From: Prosopocoilus inquinatus
Taxonomy: Eukaryota > Arthropoda > Insecta > Coleoptera > Lucanidae
Assembly: GCA_036172665.1 (NCBI GenBank)
Contig: CM069876.1
Span: 42,067,001-42,131,000, forward strand
Length of the DNA stretch: 64,000 nt
Direction: 5' to 3'
Numbering within the stretch: position 1 is the first letter of the stretch; each line of letters starts with the position of its first letter. Shown one piece after another: positions 34,918-45,522 of this stretch. The translations under genes and the position numbers were made by a program. Under the pieces are notes generated by a model. The model was given only the letters and a program-made list of their open reading frames with translations. It ran no database searches and was not told where the DNA came from.

Positions 34918-35227
34918 ATCTTTTAAAACCATTATTGAGCAATAAATTTTGTAATTGTTGTTGCTTTTTCTATAAACCGTCAACATAAAATCAGAAAAAA
35001 ACTTTTAATACTTTAATGCAACTGATATCAGCCGAGGTTAGTTGTTGTAATTTTTTGAAACAAATGTTTATTTTATTTTTTTTTTCAAAGTCGTTCGCTT
35101 TGCATAAATGTATGAACTTGAACCTATCCAATGCTATCCAAACTGGTTTCCTCAGAGATTTGGCTATTATCGCACGCTGCGGACTCATTTATCTGAATAC
35201 ATTCGAGTTCAATGCAACGTTACAACC
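34918..35227. promoter_or_regulatory. P13-P14 spacer, group-D upstream block
   Basis: P13 poly(A) signal at 34941. At 35101-35160 lies a block shared with P15, P17 and P18: GCATAAATGTATGAACTTGA, then a segment CTATCCAAACTGGTTTCCTC resembling the group-C upstream motif. Its position, 70-125 nt before the ATG, suggests core promoter or 5' UTR. Confidence 0.5.
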
Positions 35228-37379
35228 ATGATCTTGCTCGGTCTTTTTGTGATTGTATTGACGCTTCTATTCCTATTTTACCACAAGCAGAAACAAGTTC
35301 TTAAAAAAGTGAAAAACATTCCGGGGCCCCCGGTGGTACCTTTTTTGGGAAACGCTTTGGAAATTGGCACGAATTCGACTGGTAAATGGAAGTAATGCAT
35401 TCGTACAATTAAGGCGATACAGTGTCGGTCGTTTTCAGATATATTGAAAAATTTGAAACGGTTAACGAATGAATACGGTCCTGTCGTCAGACTTTGCATT
35501 GGTTGGAAGGTTTTTATTTTATTGTCTGAACCGAAATACATATCGCAAATTTTTAAACGCATTGATGGTATGTACGTACAGGAATTATTTGACAAGATCC
35601 TGCAGCCCCTACTGGGCAAAGGATTGCCAACGTTGATAGGTAATATCAGATTTAAGCCATAAATATATTTTACATTTTAAAATAATTTGGGTTACTAATG
35701 CCCGATTTCTTCACCTCCTGATAAATTTATCTGCCAGTTATTATCCTTGAAAACCATTGTATCGATAATAGTTTCCGAGGGTATTACCTGGCAGATAAAT
35801 TTGTCACGATCTGAAGAAATAGGACATACGCCATCCAATCTTGAAGAGTCAAAGTTATTTAATTAATCTTTAGAAATAACCTTTGAGATAAGTACGCAGC
35901 TGGTGAGTAAACAAACATTTATTTTCGGAGACAAATTCATCACCGAAATAAAATAAAGCAGGTGAATATCAGTATCAACTATTTGTATTTTATATAATGC
36001 TTACAAATCGTAAATACTAACGATTATGTTCGTTCAAAGATTTTCCTTGAAAGTAACTCTGCTTCAGGAGAAACTTGGACCAGACACCGAAGAATATTAA
36101 ACCGATCTTTCAGCGCAGATCATCTCGAAAAATACACGGATATATTCAACAGAAACAGCAACATCCTCGTCAATAATTTAAGGAAAAAGGTTGGGCTCCC
36201 TTCGACGGATATTACTCAAGAAATATTCAGTTGTACCCTTAACATAATCTGCAGTACGTGCACGTAAATAATTTCGTCTATCATTAATTTATTGATTTGC
36301 AGATGCGGTTGTGCAAGTAGATGTGACTGACAACGTTGCCTTCACCGAAGCAGTCACTGGTTTACTGGATCTTGCCATCAGTAGGGTTTTCTCACTTCTG
36401 AAATATTTTGATATCTTGTATCGCTTCACCAGTGATTTCAAGCTGTTCCAAAAATACGCGAAGATAATCGACGAATTTTATGAAGGCATACTTGCAAAGC
36501 ACGAACAAAGCATCACTTCTGAAGAACACGCAGAAAATAAAGGGGCAATCATGGATGAATTATTGAGTTCGGGGGATGAAGACGCCTTGTCACACGAAGA
36601 AATACGGGCAGAAACACAAACTTTGATAACAGCTGTATTTAAAATTAATTTGAGCTCAGTTAGGCATATTAAGACTACAGATTGTTTAAGGGTTCGGAGA
36701 CCGTTGGAACTACCCTAACATTCCTTTTGTATGAATTGGCGAAACGCCCGGATATCCAGGCAAAAATTTTGCAGGAAACCCAACATGTTTTGGGATCGAA
36801 TAAAAACGCCGTCGTTACTTTTGAGCATACACATCAACTCAAATATACCGAGTGCGTTATTAAAGAGACCTTAAGAATGTACACCCCAGCGCACGTTTAC
36901 CCAAAACTGTTAGGCGAAGAGGCTAAAATTGGTAGATAATAAGTTTGTAGTTGTGTAAAAATTGATGCAATTGAGAGGGCTGTTCCAGATCATATGACTA
37001 TTCCTGCGGGCACAGATATATTGCTATACCTTGGGGCCATACATGAATCAGCTAATTATTACAACAACCCAGACGAATTTCTTCCTGACAGATTCCTTTC
37101 CGAAGACAACAAGGATAACCAGGCATTCATTCCCTTTGGTGTAGGACCAAAAATGTGTATAGGTCTTCACTGATTGATCAATTTAATTATATTTTCGAAC
37201 AACATCAAATTTTTACAGGGCACAAATTTGCTGTACTGGAAGCGAAAGTCATAATTGCGAAGCTAGTCCGAAATTTCGAGCTGATGCCAGTGCGACCCAA
37301 GCATCACATGGAATTGAAGTTGGGGGGTGTCCTAAAATCGGCGAATGGCGTGCCAGTTGCTTTAAAACTGCGAGAATAA
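35228..37379 (+). CDS. P14: clan-4 cytochrome P450 (group D)
   Basis: Exons 35228-35381, 35439-35639, 36068-36253, 36303-36634, 36691-36931, 36989-37162, 37219-37379; 482 aa. Group-D marks: R-L-C-I-G-W-K-V in exon 2, C-helix G-E-T-W-T-R-H-R-R (Trp122), I-helix A-G-S-E-T (291-295), K-helix IKETLRMYTP, FLPDRFLS, exon 7 starting G-H-K-F. The heme loop is FGVGPKMCIG with Cys 428: the near-invariant Arg is Lys426. Exon 6 is two codons shorter than in groups A-C. Intron 2 is long (428 bp) and carries a MITE. Confidence 0.92.
35700..35824. mobile_element. MITE in P14 intron 2
   Basis: Imperfect terminal inverted repeats of about 37 bp: 35700-35737 (GCCCGATTTCTTCACCTCCT..) and 35788-35824 (..CTGAAGAAATAGGAC). 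It is about 125 bp. I did not find it at the same place in introns 2 of P15-P17. Confidence 0.65.
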
Positions 37380-37655
37380 TAATATTTACTTCGATAATTG
37401 TGTTAAGATATTAATTATATTACTTGGGATCTTTATTCAAAACGTCCTGAACCTACGATCTTTTTTAATTTCGCTTGTAAATTGTTTCTATATCTAGTTC
37501 TTTTTTAAAAAAAAATCATCATGGAATTTCTTATGTATTTTATAAAGGAACTGTTATATTCAATCAAGACCAAATAAATATCGATGTTATAAAATTTTAC
37601 TAAACATCATCAATTCATTAATGCAAACAAAGTCAGAGTGGCCAACATGATTATT
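37380..37655. other. P14 3' flank
   Basis: AT-rich 3' UTR. A closely similar sequence follows P15 and P16 (for example GATAATTGTGTTA..GATATTAATTATATTA), showing that the duplicated block extends past the genes. Confidence 0.55.
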
Positions 37656-38480
37656 CGAAGAGTATAGCATCCAAACGTAAAAGTGCCTTATTGTTAGCCA
37701 AGGCAGACAAAAGTGCAAGACGCTTCTTATTTTTGGATAACCTGCGTTTGTCCGTGTGAGGAGTTCATAAGCAAAAAATCGCAGACGACGTGAAGACTAT
37801 GATTGTGGCGATAACTACCTCAAAGGCAATCAAAATCTGAAATTTAGAAAAGAGTTTCACGAATCAAATACGATAGGTGATGCGATAAGCTTTGGGTTAT
37901 TTGAAACTGTGAAGCATCTAAACGTGCAGAAAAAAGTTTTGGCAGAGACGAATCTAGACTTGGTGAAGGAAAGATTTGCTGACGCTTCTTTCGAGGACGC
38001 TCAGCATTTATGGTATACCGAACGCGTTTGTAAAAGAAAAATTACAACTGCATCCACCAATGTCTTTGGTTGTCAGCAAATTGTAAAGTCAGTTGATGTT
38101 TGATAAGTTCAAGTTTAGTTAATTTTCTGATGACAGAAGGTAACTTGTTGGTACCCAACGGGACCTACACAATCATATTTATTCCTGAAGCTGACATGTT
38201 TGGTAAAGATTTTCTGAATGTCGAAGAATTCTATCGTGATAGACGTCTTCATAAAATCAGGCATTCGCAGGTGTCCATTCCTTTTGGTGTAGGACCGAGG
38301 TTTTGTATCAGTAAACAAAAAGTAATGTCCAAGAGAATTATCCACCCCACCCCATTTTTGAAAGGCAAAAATGCAGGCTAAAATAGTTCGTAATTTTGGA
38401 ACCGTAACACGAGTTTACCCTTTATATGGCGGAAACCTTCAAGGCAATTGGTCTTCCGGTTGGGTCAAAAAATTAAAGAG
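37656..38480 (+). pseudogene. psi3: dead group-C P450, exons 4(part)-7
   Basis: Matches P13 from mid exon 4 (CGAAGAGTATAGCATCCAAA). Lesions: a deletion in the L-R-L-S-G-N-D region; exon-4 donor GATAAC in place of GTAACT; I-helix GGATCAGATACG changed to GAATCAAATACG; a one-base insertion in the K-helix (GTTTGTAAAAGAAAA); a stop after KSVDV; heme loop FGVGPRFCIS; and most of exon 7 lost. No exons 1-3. Confidence 0.88.
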
Positions 38481-38907
38481 CGAACTTTTCAAAACACTTT
38501 TTCAGCAATAAAGTTTGCTACTGTTGCTCCTTTTTCTAGAATTAATTCATTCATTCATTCACCATTACAGTTTAACTTTAAGCAGCTTCGTTTTATTCCT
38601 ATGGAAACACTTATCCTTGCACATGTTACCATGGGAATAAAGCGAAGTTTAAAGTTAAACTATGATGGTGAAACCGGGCCTTATTAATGATATTTACTTT
38701 AATATAACTGGTGTCAGCCAAGGTTAGTTGGTGTCATAAATTCTTAATTTATTTGTTTTTAATTTTTTGAAAGACGTTCTAAGTAGATTCGTATCAATGT
38801 ATGAACTTGAACCTCTCCGGTACATTCCATAATTGGCTTCTTCAGTGATTTGGATTTTTATCTCCAGCTGTGAACTCATTTATATGACGTTCACTGTAAC
38901 TTGCATC
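38481..38907. other. psi3-P15 spacer with MITE and P15 upstream block
   Basis: Holds AATAAA at 38508, an inverted-repeat element at 38561-38683 (CATTACAGTTTAACTTTAAG against CTTTAAAGTTAAAC) of the same broad family as the P13 intron element, and the group-D upstream block (TGTATGAACTTGAACCTCTC at about 38796). Confidence 0.6.
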
Positions 38908-40875
38908 ATGATCTTGCTTAGTCTTCTTCTGATTCTATCGACGCTTCTGCTTCTATTTTACCAAAAGCAGAAACAAGTACTTAGAAAAGTGAAAAACATT
39001 CCGGGGCCTCCGCTGGTACCTTTCTTGGGAAACGCTTTGGAATTTGGCACGAATTCGACCGGTAAGTGGAAGTTATGCATTTTTACGATTAAGGCGATAC
39101 AGTTTTCGTTGTTTTCAGATATAGTAAGAAATTTGAAACAGTTGGCGGATAAATACGGTCCTGTTGTCAGGCTTTGCATTGGCTGGAAGGTTATTATTTT
39201 ATTGTCGGAACCGAAATACATGTTGCAGATGGTTAAACACATTGATGGTACACATGTACATGAGTTGTTTGACAAGTATTTGCGGCCCTTACTAGGCAAA
39301 GGATTATTAACAACGACAGGTATTATCAATTTTAAGCCAATAATTAAGATACATCATACAATAAAATTTGGGTTACTGGGGAATCTAATCTCGAAGTGTC
39401 AAAGTTACGTAACAAATCTTCAAAAATAACATTCCAGATATCTGAATATGTAAGTAGTAACTTCATCACCGAAATAAAATGGAGCATTTAAATATTTTAT
39501 ATTTAGTTTACAAGTCACAAATACTAAGGATTTTATTAATTCTAAGATATTCCTGTGCTTCAGGAGAAACATGGAGCAAACATCGACGAATCCTAAATCG
39601 ATCTTTCAGCGCAAAACACCTCGAGAAATACACGAAGATATTCAACAGGAACGGCGACATCCTCGTCAAAAATTTAAGCAAAAAGGTTGGGCTCCTCTCG
39701 GCGGATGTTACCCCAGAAATATTCAGTTGCACCCTCAATATAATCTGCAGTACGTGCACGTAAAAAAATTTGTCTGTCATTAATTTATTGATTTGCAGAT
39801 GCAGTTATGCAAGTAGATGTGACTGAAAACGTTGCCTACACCGAAGCAGCCAGTGGTATGCTAGATATTGCCACCAATCGGCTTTTCTCAATTCTGAAAC
39901 ATTTTGATTACTTCTATCGCTTCACCAATGATTTCAAGCTGCTTCAAAAATACTTGAAGTCACTCGACGAATTTTACGAAGACGTACTCTCAAAACATAA
40001 GCAAAATATCACTTCTGAAGAACATGCAGCAAGTAAAGGGGCAATCATCGATGAAATGTTGAGTTTGCGTGTTGAAGATGCCTTCACACACGAAGAAATA
40101 CTAGGAGAGACGCAAACTCTAATAGCAGCCGTAATTAAAATTAATTTGAGCACAATAAGACATATTAAGGCGACTTATTGTTTAAGGGCTCGGAGACCAC
40201 TGGTACTGCCCTGACGTTCGTTTTGTACGAATTAGCGAAACGCCCGGATATTCAGACGAAAATCTTGCAGGAAACCCAACGTGTTTTGGGGCCGAGTAAA
40301 AGCGCCGACGTTACTTTCGAACACACCCATCAGCTCAAATATACAGAGTGCGTCTTTAAAGAGACTTTGAGAGTATATGCACCTGCGCACGTTTTCCCAA
40401 AGCCGTTAGGCGAAGATGTAAAGATTGGTAGGTAATGTAATAAGTTTTTAGTTACGTAAAAATTAACGCAATTGAGAGTGGTCTCCCAGATCATATGACT
40501 ATTCCTGCTGGTGCCGATATATTTTTGTACATTGGGGCCATACATGCATCACCTAATTATTACAAGAATCCAGAAGAATTCCTCCCTGATAGATTTCTTT
40601 CCGAAGACAGCAAGGACAACCTCACGTTCATCCCTTTTGGTATGGGACCAAAAATGTGTATAGGTAGTCACTGATCAGTTTCATTATATTTTGAACTACA
40701 CTAAACATTTACAGGTCACAAGTTTGCTGTACTGGAAGCGAAAGTCATCATTGCGAAGCTAGTCCGATATTTCGAGCTTTTGCCAGCCCGACCCAAGCAT
40801 CACATGGAATTGAAGTTGGGGGGTGTCCTAAAATCGGCTAATGGTGTGCCAGTTATTTTGAAACTGCGAGAATAA
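38908..40875 (+). CDS. P15: clan-4 cytochrome P450 (group D)
   Basis: Exons 38908-39061, 39119-39319, 39564-39749, 39799-40130, 40187-40427, 40490-40663, 40715-40875; 482 aa. Exon lengths are identical to P14. C-helix G-E-T-W-S-K-H-R-R (Trp122), I-helix A-G-S-E-T, K-helix FKETLRVYAP, FLPDRFLS, heme loop FGMGPKMCIG with Lys426 and Cys 428. Coding sequence continues in frame upstream of the chosen ATG, but the chosen start aligns with all other group-D members. Confidence 0.92.
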
Positions 40876-41097
40876 TAATATTTACTTCGATAATTGTGTT
40901 ACGATATTAATTATATTATTTGGGATCTTTTTTCAAAACTTCCTGTACCTACGATTCCTTTTAATTTCGCTTGTAAATTGTTTCTATAAAAAAAATCATC
41001 ATTATATCCAACCATGACCAAATAAATACAGATGTTATAAAATCTTACTAAACATGATAAATTCATTAATACCAACAAAGCCACAGAGTGGTCAACA
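40876..41097. other. P15 3' flank
   Basis: AT-rich sequence matching the P14 and P16 3' flanks. No gene. Confidence 0.5.
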
Positions 41098-41199
41098 TGA
41101 TTATACGATTAGCATAATATCCAAACGTAAAAGGGACTAATTGTTAGCCAAAGCAGATAAGGGTATTAGGCGGTTAGGTTAAAAATTAGATGGTGAACT
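41098..41199 (+). pseudogene. psi4: collapsed remnant of a group-C P450
   Basis: Only about 100 bp remain: an exon-4 fragment (GCATAATATCCAAACGTAAA, then TTGTTAGCCAAAGCAGATAA) joined directly to the exon-7 tail (GTTAGGTTAAAAATTAGA) and followed by the usual 3' flank (GAGTAATAAATCTTTCTACT). A large internal deletion explains it. The TTGTTAGCCAA..GCAGA wording is shared with psi3 and psi5 but not with P13, so it comes from the same dead ancestor. Confidence 0.75.
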
Positions 41200-41537
41200 A
41201 TTCTAAACTATTTTTGAGTAATAAATCTTTCTACTGTTGTTTCTCTTCCTATAAGTAATCCCGTCAACGTAATATCTACAAAAAAAAAAACTCTTAATGA
41301 TGATATTCTTTTAATGTAACCGGTATCAGCCGAGGTTAGTTGGTGTCAATTTTTTTTAAACATGTGTTAATTTATTTGTTTTTTAACATCATTCGAAGTC
41401 GTTTTAAGTAATTCAAACTCGATGCTTTCCGATAGTTTTCAAGCTTGATTTCCTCGGTGTTTTGGTTTTTGGTTTTTTATCGCCAGCTGTGGACTCATTT
41501 ATTCGCGTACATTGACGTTCACTGCAACGTTACAAAC
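41200..41537. other. psi4-P16 spacer
   Basis: Resembles the spacer after P13 (CCGTCAACGTAAT, GGTATCAGCCGAGGTTAGTT), then a degenerate group-D upstream block at about 41403-41460. No gene. Confidence 0.5.
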
Positions 41538-43564
41538 ATGATCGTGCTTTGTCTTCTTGTGATTCTATCGACTCTTCTGTTCCTCTTTTACCGAAAGCAG
41601 AAACAAGCACTTATAAAAGTGAAAAACATTCCGGGTCCCCCGGTGGTACCATTCTTGGGAAACGCTTTGGAATTTGGAACAAACTCGATCGGTAAGTGGA
41701 AGTAATGCATTCAACTAACGCGATACAGTTTCCGTCGTTTTTTAGACATATTGAGAAATTTGAAACGGTTAGCGAAGGAATACGGTCCTGTCGTCAGGCT
41801 TTGCATTGGCTGGAAGGTTTTTATTTTATTGTCCGAACCGAAATACATGTTGCAAATTGTAAAACACATTGATGATAGAAATGTACATGAATTGTTTGAC
41901 AAGATCCTGCGGCCCCTAACAGACAACGGTTTATCAGTACTGACAGGTAATATCAGATTTAAACCAGAAACCTGAAACATCATAAAATAACTTGGGTTAC
42001 TGAGGAATCCAATCTAGAAGGGTCAAAGTTACTTAATTAATCTTTAATAATAAGATTTCGTATATCTGTATACATACGTAAGTATGCAGCCAAAAACTTG
42101 TTTTGAAAAAAAAAATGTGTTTTCATAAACGATACAAAATAAAATAAAAATATCAACCATTTGCATTTTATACATACATATAATGGTTACAAATTACAAA
42201 TACAAACGATTACATTATCTAATTCTAAGATTTTTCTTTAAACTGATTGTGCTTCAGGAGAAACGTGGAGGAAACACCGAAGAATATTAAACCGATCTTT
42301 CAGCGCAGATCATCTCGAGGAATACACGAAGATATTCAACAGGAACAGCGACATCCTCGTCAATAATCTAAGCAAAAAGGTTGGGCTCCCCTCGACGGAT
42401 GTTACTCCAGAAATATTCAGTTGCACCCTCAATATAATCTGCAGTATGTGCACATAAACAATTTTGTCTATCATTAATTTATTGATTTGCAGATGCGGTT
42501 ATGCAAGTAGATGTGATTGGAAACGCCGCTTACACCAAAGCGCTCAATGGTGCACTGGATCTTGCCATCAGTCGGGTTTTCTCACCTTTGAAATATTTTG
42601 ATATATTCTATCGTCTTACTAGTGATTTCAAGCAGTTTCAAAAATACATGAAGACAATCGACGAATTTTACAATAACGTACTCGCAAAACACAAGCAAAA
42701 CATCACTTTTGAAGAACACGCAACAAGTAAAGGGGCAATCATTGATGAACTGTTGAGTTTGGAAGATGAAGACGCCTTAACATACGAAGAAATTCGGGGA
42801 GAAACGCAAACTCTAATAGCAGCCGTAATAAAAATTAATTTAAGCATAATAAGGCATATTAAGACGGCTTATTGTTCAAGGGCTCGGATACCATTGGAGC
42901 TACCCTGACGTTCGTCTTGTACGAATTAGCGAGAAACCCGGATGTCCAGGCGAAAATCTTGCAGGAAACCCAACGTGTTTTGGGGCCGAATAAAAACGCC
43001 GTCGTTACTTTCGAACACACCCATCAGCTCAAATATACAGAGTGCGTCATTAAAGAGACCTTGAGAGTATATGCACCAGCGCAAGTTTTCCCGAAACCGT
43101 TAGGCGAAGATGCAAATATTGGTAGGTAATAAGTTCTTAGTTGTCTAAAAATTAATGCAATTGAGAGTATTGTCTCAGATCACATGACTATTCCTGCTGG
43201 TACGGATATATTTTTGTACATTGGGGCCATACATGCATCACCTAATTATTACAAGAAACCAGAAGAATTCCTTCCTGATAGATTTCTTTCCGAAGACAAC
43301 AAGGACAACCACACCTTCATCCCTTTTGGGATAGGACCAAAAATGTGCATAGGTAGTCACTGATCAGTTTCATTATATTTTGAACTACACTAAATATTTA
43401 CAGGTCACAAGTTTGCTATACTGGAAGCGAAAGTTATCATTGCGAAGCTAGTTCGAAATTTCGAGCTTTTGCCAGCCCGACCCAAGCATCACATGGAATT
43501 GAAGATGGGGGGTGTCCTAAAATCGGCGAATGGTGTGCCAGTTACTTTGAAACTGCGAGAATGA
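41538..43564 (+). CDS. P16: clan-4 cytochrome P450 (group D)
   Basis: Exons 41538-41691, 41746-41946, 42258-42443, 42493-42824, 42881-43121, 43179-43352, 43404-43564; 482 aa. C-helix G-E-T-W-R-K-H-R-R (Trp122), I-helix A-G-S-D-T (Asp, where most of group D has Glu), K-helix IKETLRVYAP, FLPDRFLS, heme loop FGIGPKMCIG with Lys426 and Cys 428. Introns 3-6 are nearly the same length and sequence as in P15, consistent with recent duplication. Confidence 0.92.
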
Positions 43565-43848
43565 TAATATTTACTTTGATAATTGTGTTACGATATTAAT
43601 TATATTACTTGGGATCTTTATTGAAAACTTCCTGTACCTACGATTTTTTTTTAATTTCGCTTGTAATTTGCTTCTATATCTAGTTCTTCTTTAAAAAAAA
43701 TCATCGTGGAATTTCTTATGTATTTTATAAAGGAACTGTTATATCCAGTCAAGAACAAATAAATACCGATGTTATAAAATTTTACTAAACATCATCAATT
43801 CATTAATACAAACAGAGCCATTCGCACAGAGTGGTCAACATGATTATT
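43565..43848. other. P16 3' flank
   Basis: Nearly the same sequence as follows P14 (GGGATCTTTATT.., TCTATATCTAGTTCTT..). No gene. Confidence 0.55.
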
Positions 43849-44727
43849 CGAAGAATATAGCATCCAAACGTAAAAGGCCTTATTGTTAGCCAAGGCAGAC
43901 GAAAGTGCAAGGCGCTTCTTATTTTTGGATAACCTGCTACGTTTGTTCGAATGAGGAGTTCAGAAGCAAAAAAACGCAGACGAAGTGAAGACTGTGATTG
44001 TGGCGATAACTACCTCAACGGCAATCAAAATCTGAAATTTAGAAAATAGTTTCACGGATCAAATACGATAGGTGATGCGATAAGCTATAGGTTATTTGAA
44101 ACTATGAGGCATCTAAACGTACAGAAAAAAGTTTTGGAAGAGACGAATCTAGACTTGGTGAAGGAAAGATCTGCTGACGCTTCTTTCGAGGACGCTCAGC
44201 ATTTATGGTATACCGAATGCGTTTGTAAAAGAAAAATTACAACCGCATCCACCAATGTCTTTGGTTGTCAGCAAATTGTAGAGTCAGTTGATGTTTGATA
44301 AGTTTAAGTTTAGTTAATTTTCTGATGACAGAAGGTAACTTGTTGGTACCCAACGGGACCTACACAATCATATTTATTCCTGAAGCTGACATGTTTAATA
44401 AAGATATTCTGAATCCCAAAGAATTCAATCGAAATAGACATCTTTATTAAAACACCGCTAACAGGCATTCGCACGCGTCCATTACTTTTGGTGTAGGACC
44501 GAAAAGTCTTATGGGTAAACAAAAAGTAATGTCCAAGAAAAATGTTGAATCCGCTCCATTTTTTCTGACAAGAGTATAACATTCTAGAGGCGAAAGTCCT
44601 GTTAGCTGGAATACTCGCAATTTTTAAATATTTCCGGTGGAACGGAGAAACGTGTTAACCCATTGCATGGCGGAAACCGTCAAATCGGCAAATTGTCTTC
44701 CAGTTAGGTTAAAAATTAGAGAGTGCA
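43849..44727 (+). pseudogene. psi5: dead group-C P450, exons 4(part)-7
   Basis: Sister of psi3. It shares the broken exon-4 donor (GCGATAACTACC), the altered I-helix sequence (GGATCAAATACG), the K-helix insertion (GTTTGTAAAAGAAAA) and the stop after ESVDV. It has its own further damage: a stop in exon 6 (CTTTATTAAAAC), loss of the heme Cys (GGACCGAAAAGTCTTATGGG), and a changed end of exon 7. It keeps more of exon 7 than psi3. Confidence 0.88.
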
Positions 44728-45522
44728 TTTCTTAAACAATTTTTGAGCATGAAATTTTGCTACTGTTGTTCCTTCTTCTCAAATTAATCCTGTCAACATA
44801 AAATTCACAACCACAAACTTTTATGAACAGATAAAATAGCGACATCTTACTATCGCTTTTTGACCTGACATTGCAGTAGGATAGACAAATTGAAGCGGGA
44901 TTTGCTCCTAACAAGTCCCCCATGCAAGGCGGCCATGCTTGCTGCCAAAGCATAATGAAAATTTTTAGAAAAATTTTGTGCAAATCGTTTTTGATTGCAG
45001 TGAAAACGTCGAGCAGCCTCTGGACAGCTGTTTCAGCCCTGCTTGGGGCTTCTTCAGCAGAGACGTAGCTCGACATTCCCACCGCAGACCAAAAACGACT
45101 TGCCCAATTTATTCGCAATTGCGATGTAAGAATGATGAACAGATAAGAGAGCGACATCTTACTATCGCTTTTTGACCTGACGTCTCTGCTGAAGAAGCCC
45201 CAAGCAGGGCTGAAACAGCTGTCCAGAGGCTGCTCGACGTTTTCACTGCAATCAAAAACGATTTGCACAAAATTTTTCCACAAACTCTTAATTAACGATG
45301 ATGTTTATTATCTGGTGTCGTTCAAAGTTTATTTTGTTTTCTGAAATAAATGTTTATCTGTTTATAATTCCATTGGAAATATGTTAATAGTTTTCTTTAA
45401 GCAGAATCCTATAAATACATGAACTTGAACTTCTCCGATACCTTTTAAGACTTGCTTCTTCCCTGGTTTGTCTTTTTTGTCGTCGGGTATGAACTCATTT
45501 ATTTGAACTGCAACTTGCAATC
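44728..45522. repeat. psi5-P17 spacer with a perfect 97-bp inverted repeat
   Basis: Arms 44970-45066 and 45180-45276 are exact reverse complements as I read them, with a 113-bp centre. A direct repeat of about 40 bp (GCGACATCTTACTATCGCTT and following) lies at about 44840 and 45150. The open frames here cross the palindrome and have no homologs I recognise. The spacer also resembles the one after P13 (GTCAACATAAAATTCACAA, ATGATGTTTATTATCTGGTG). Confidence 0.8.
45408..45470 (+). promoter_or_regulatory. P17 putative core promoter
   Basis: TATAAATA at 45410-45417, followed by the group-D block CATGAACTTGAACTTCTCCG. The corresponding positions are GCATAAATG before P14 and GCATAAATA before P18. 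About 105 nt before the ATG. Inferred from conservation and TATA match only. Confidence 0.45.

Noticed and set aside
44732..45283. 183-codon open frame on the minus strand
   Set aside because: It lies across the psi5 tail and the 97-bp palindrome, so its protein contains repeated segments created by the inverted repeat. No recognisable domain.
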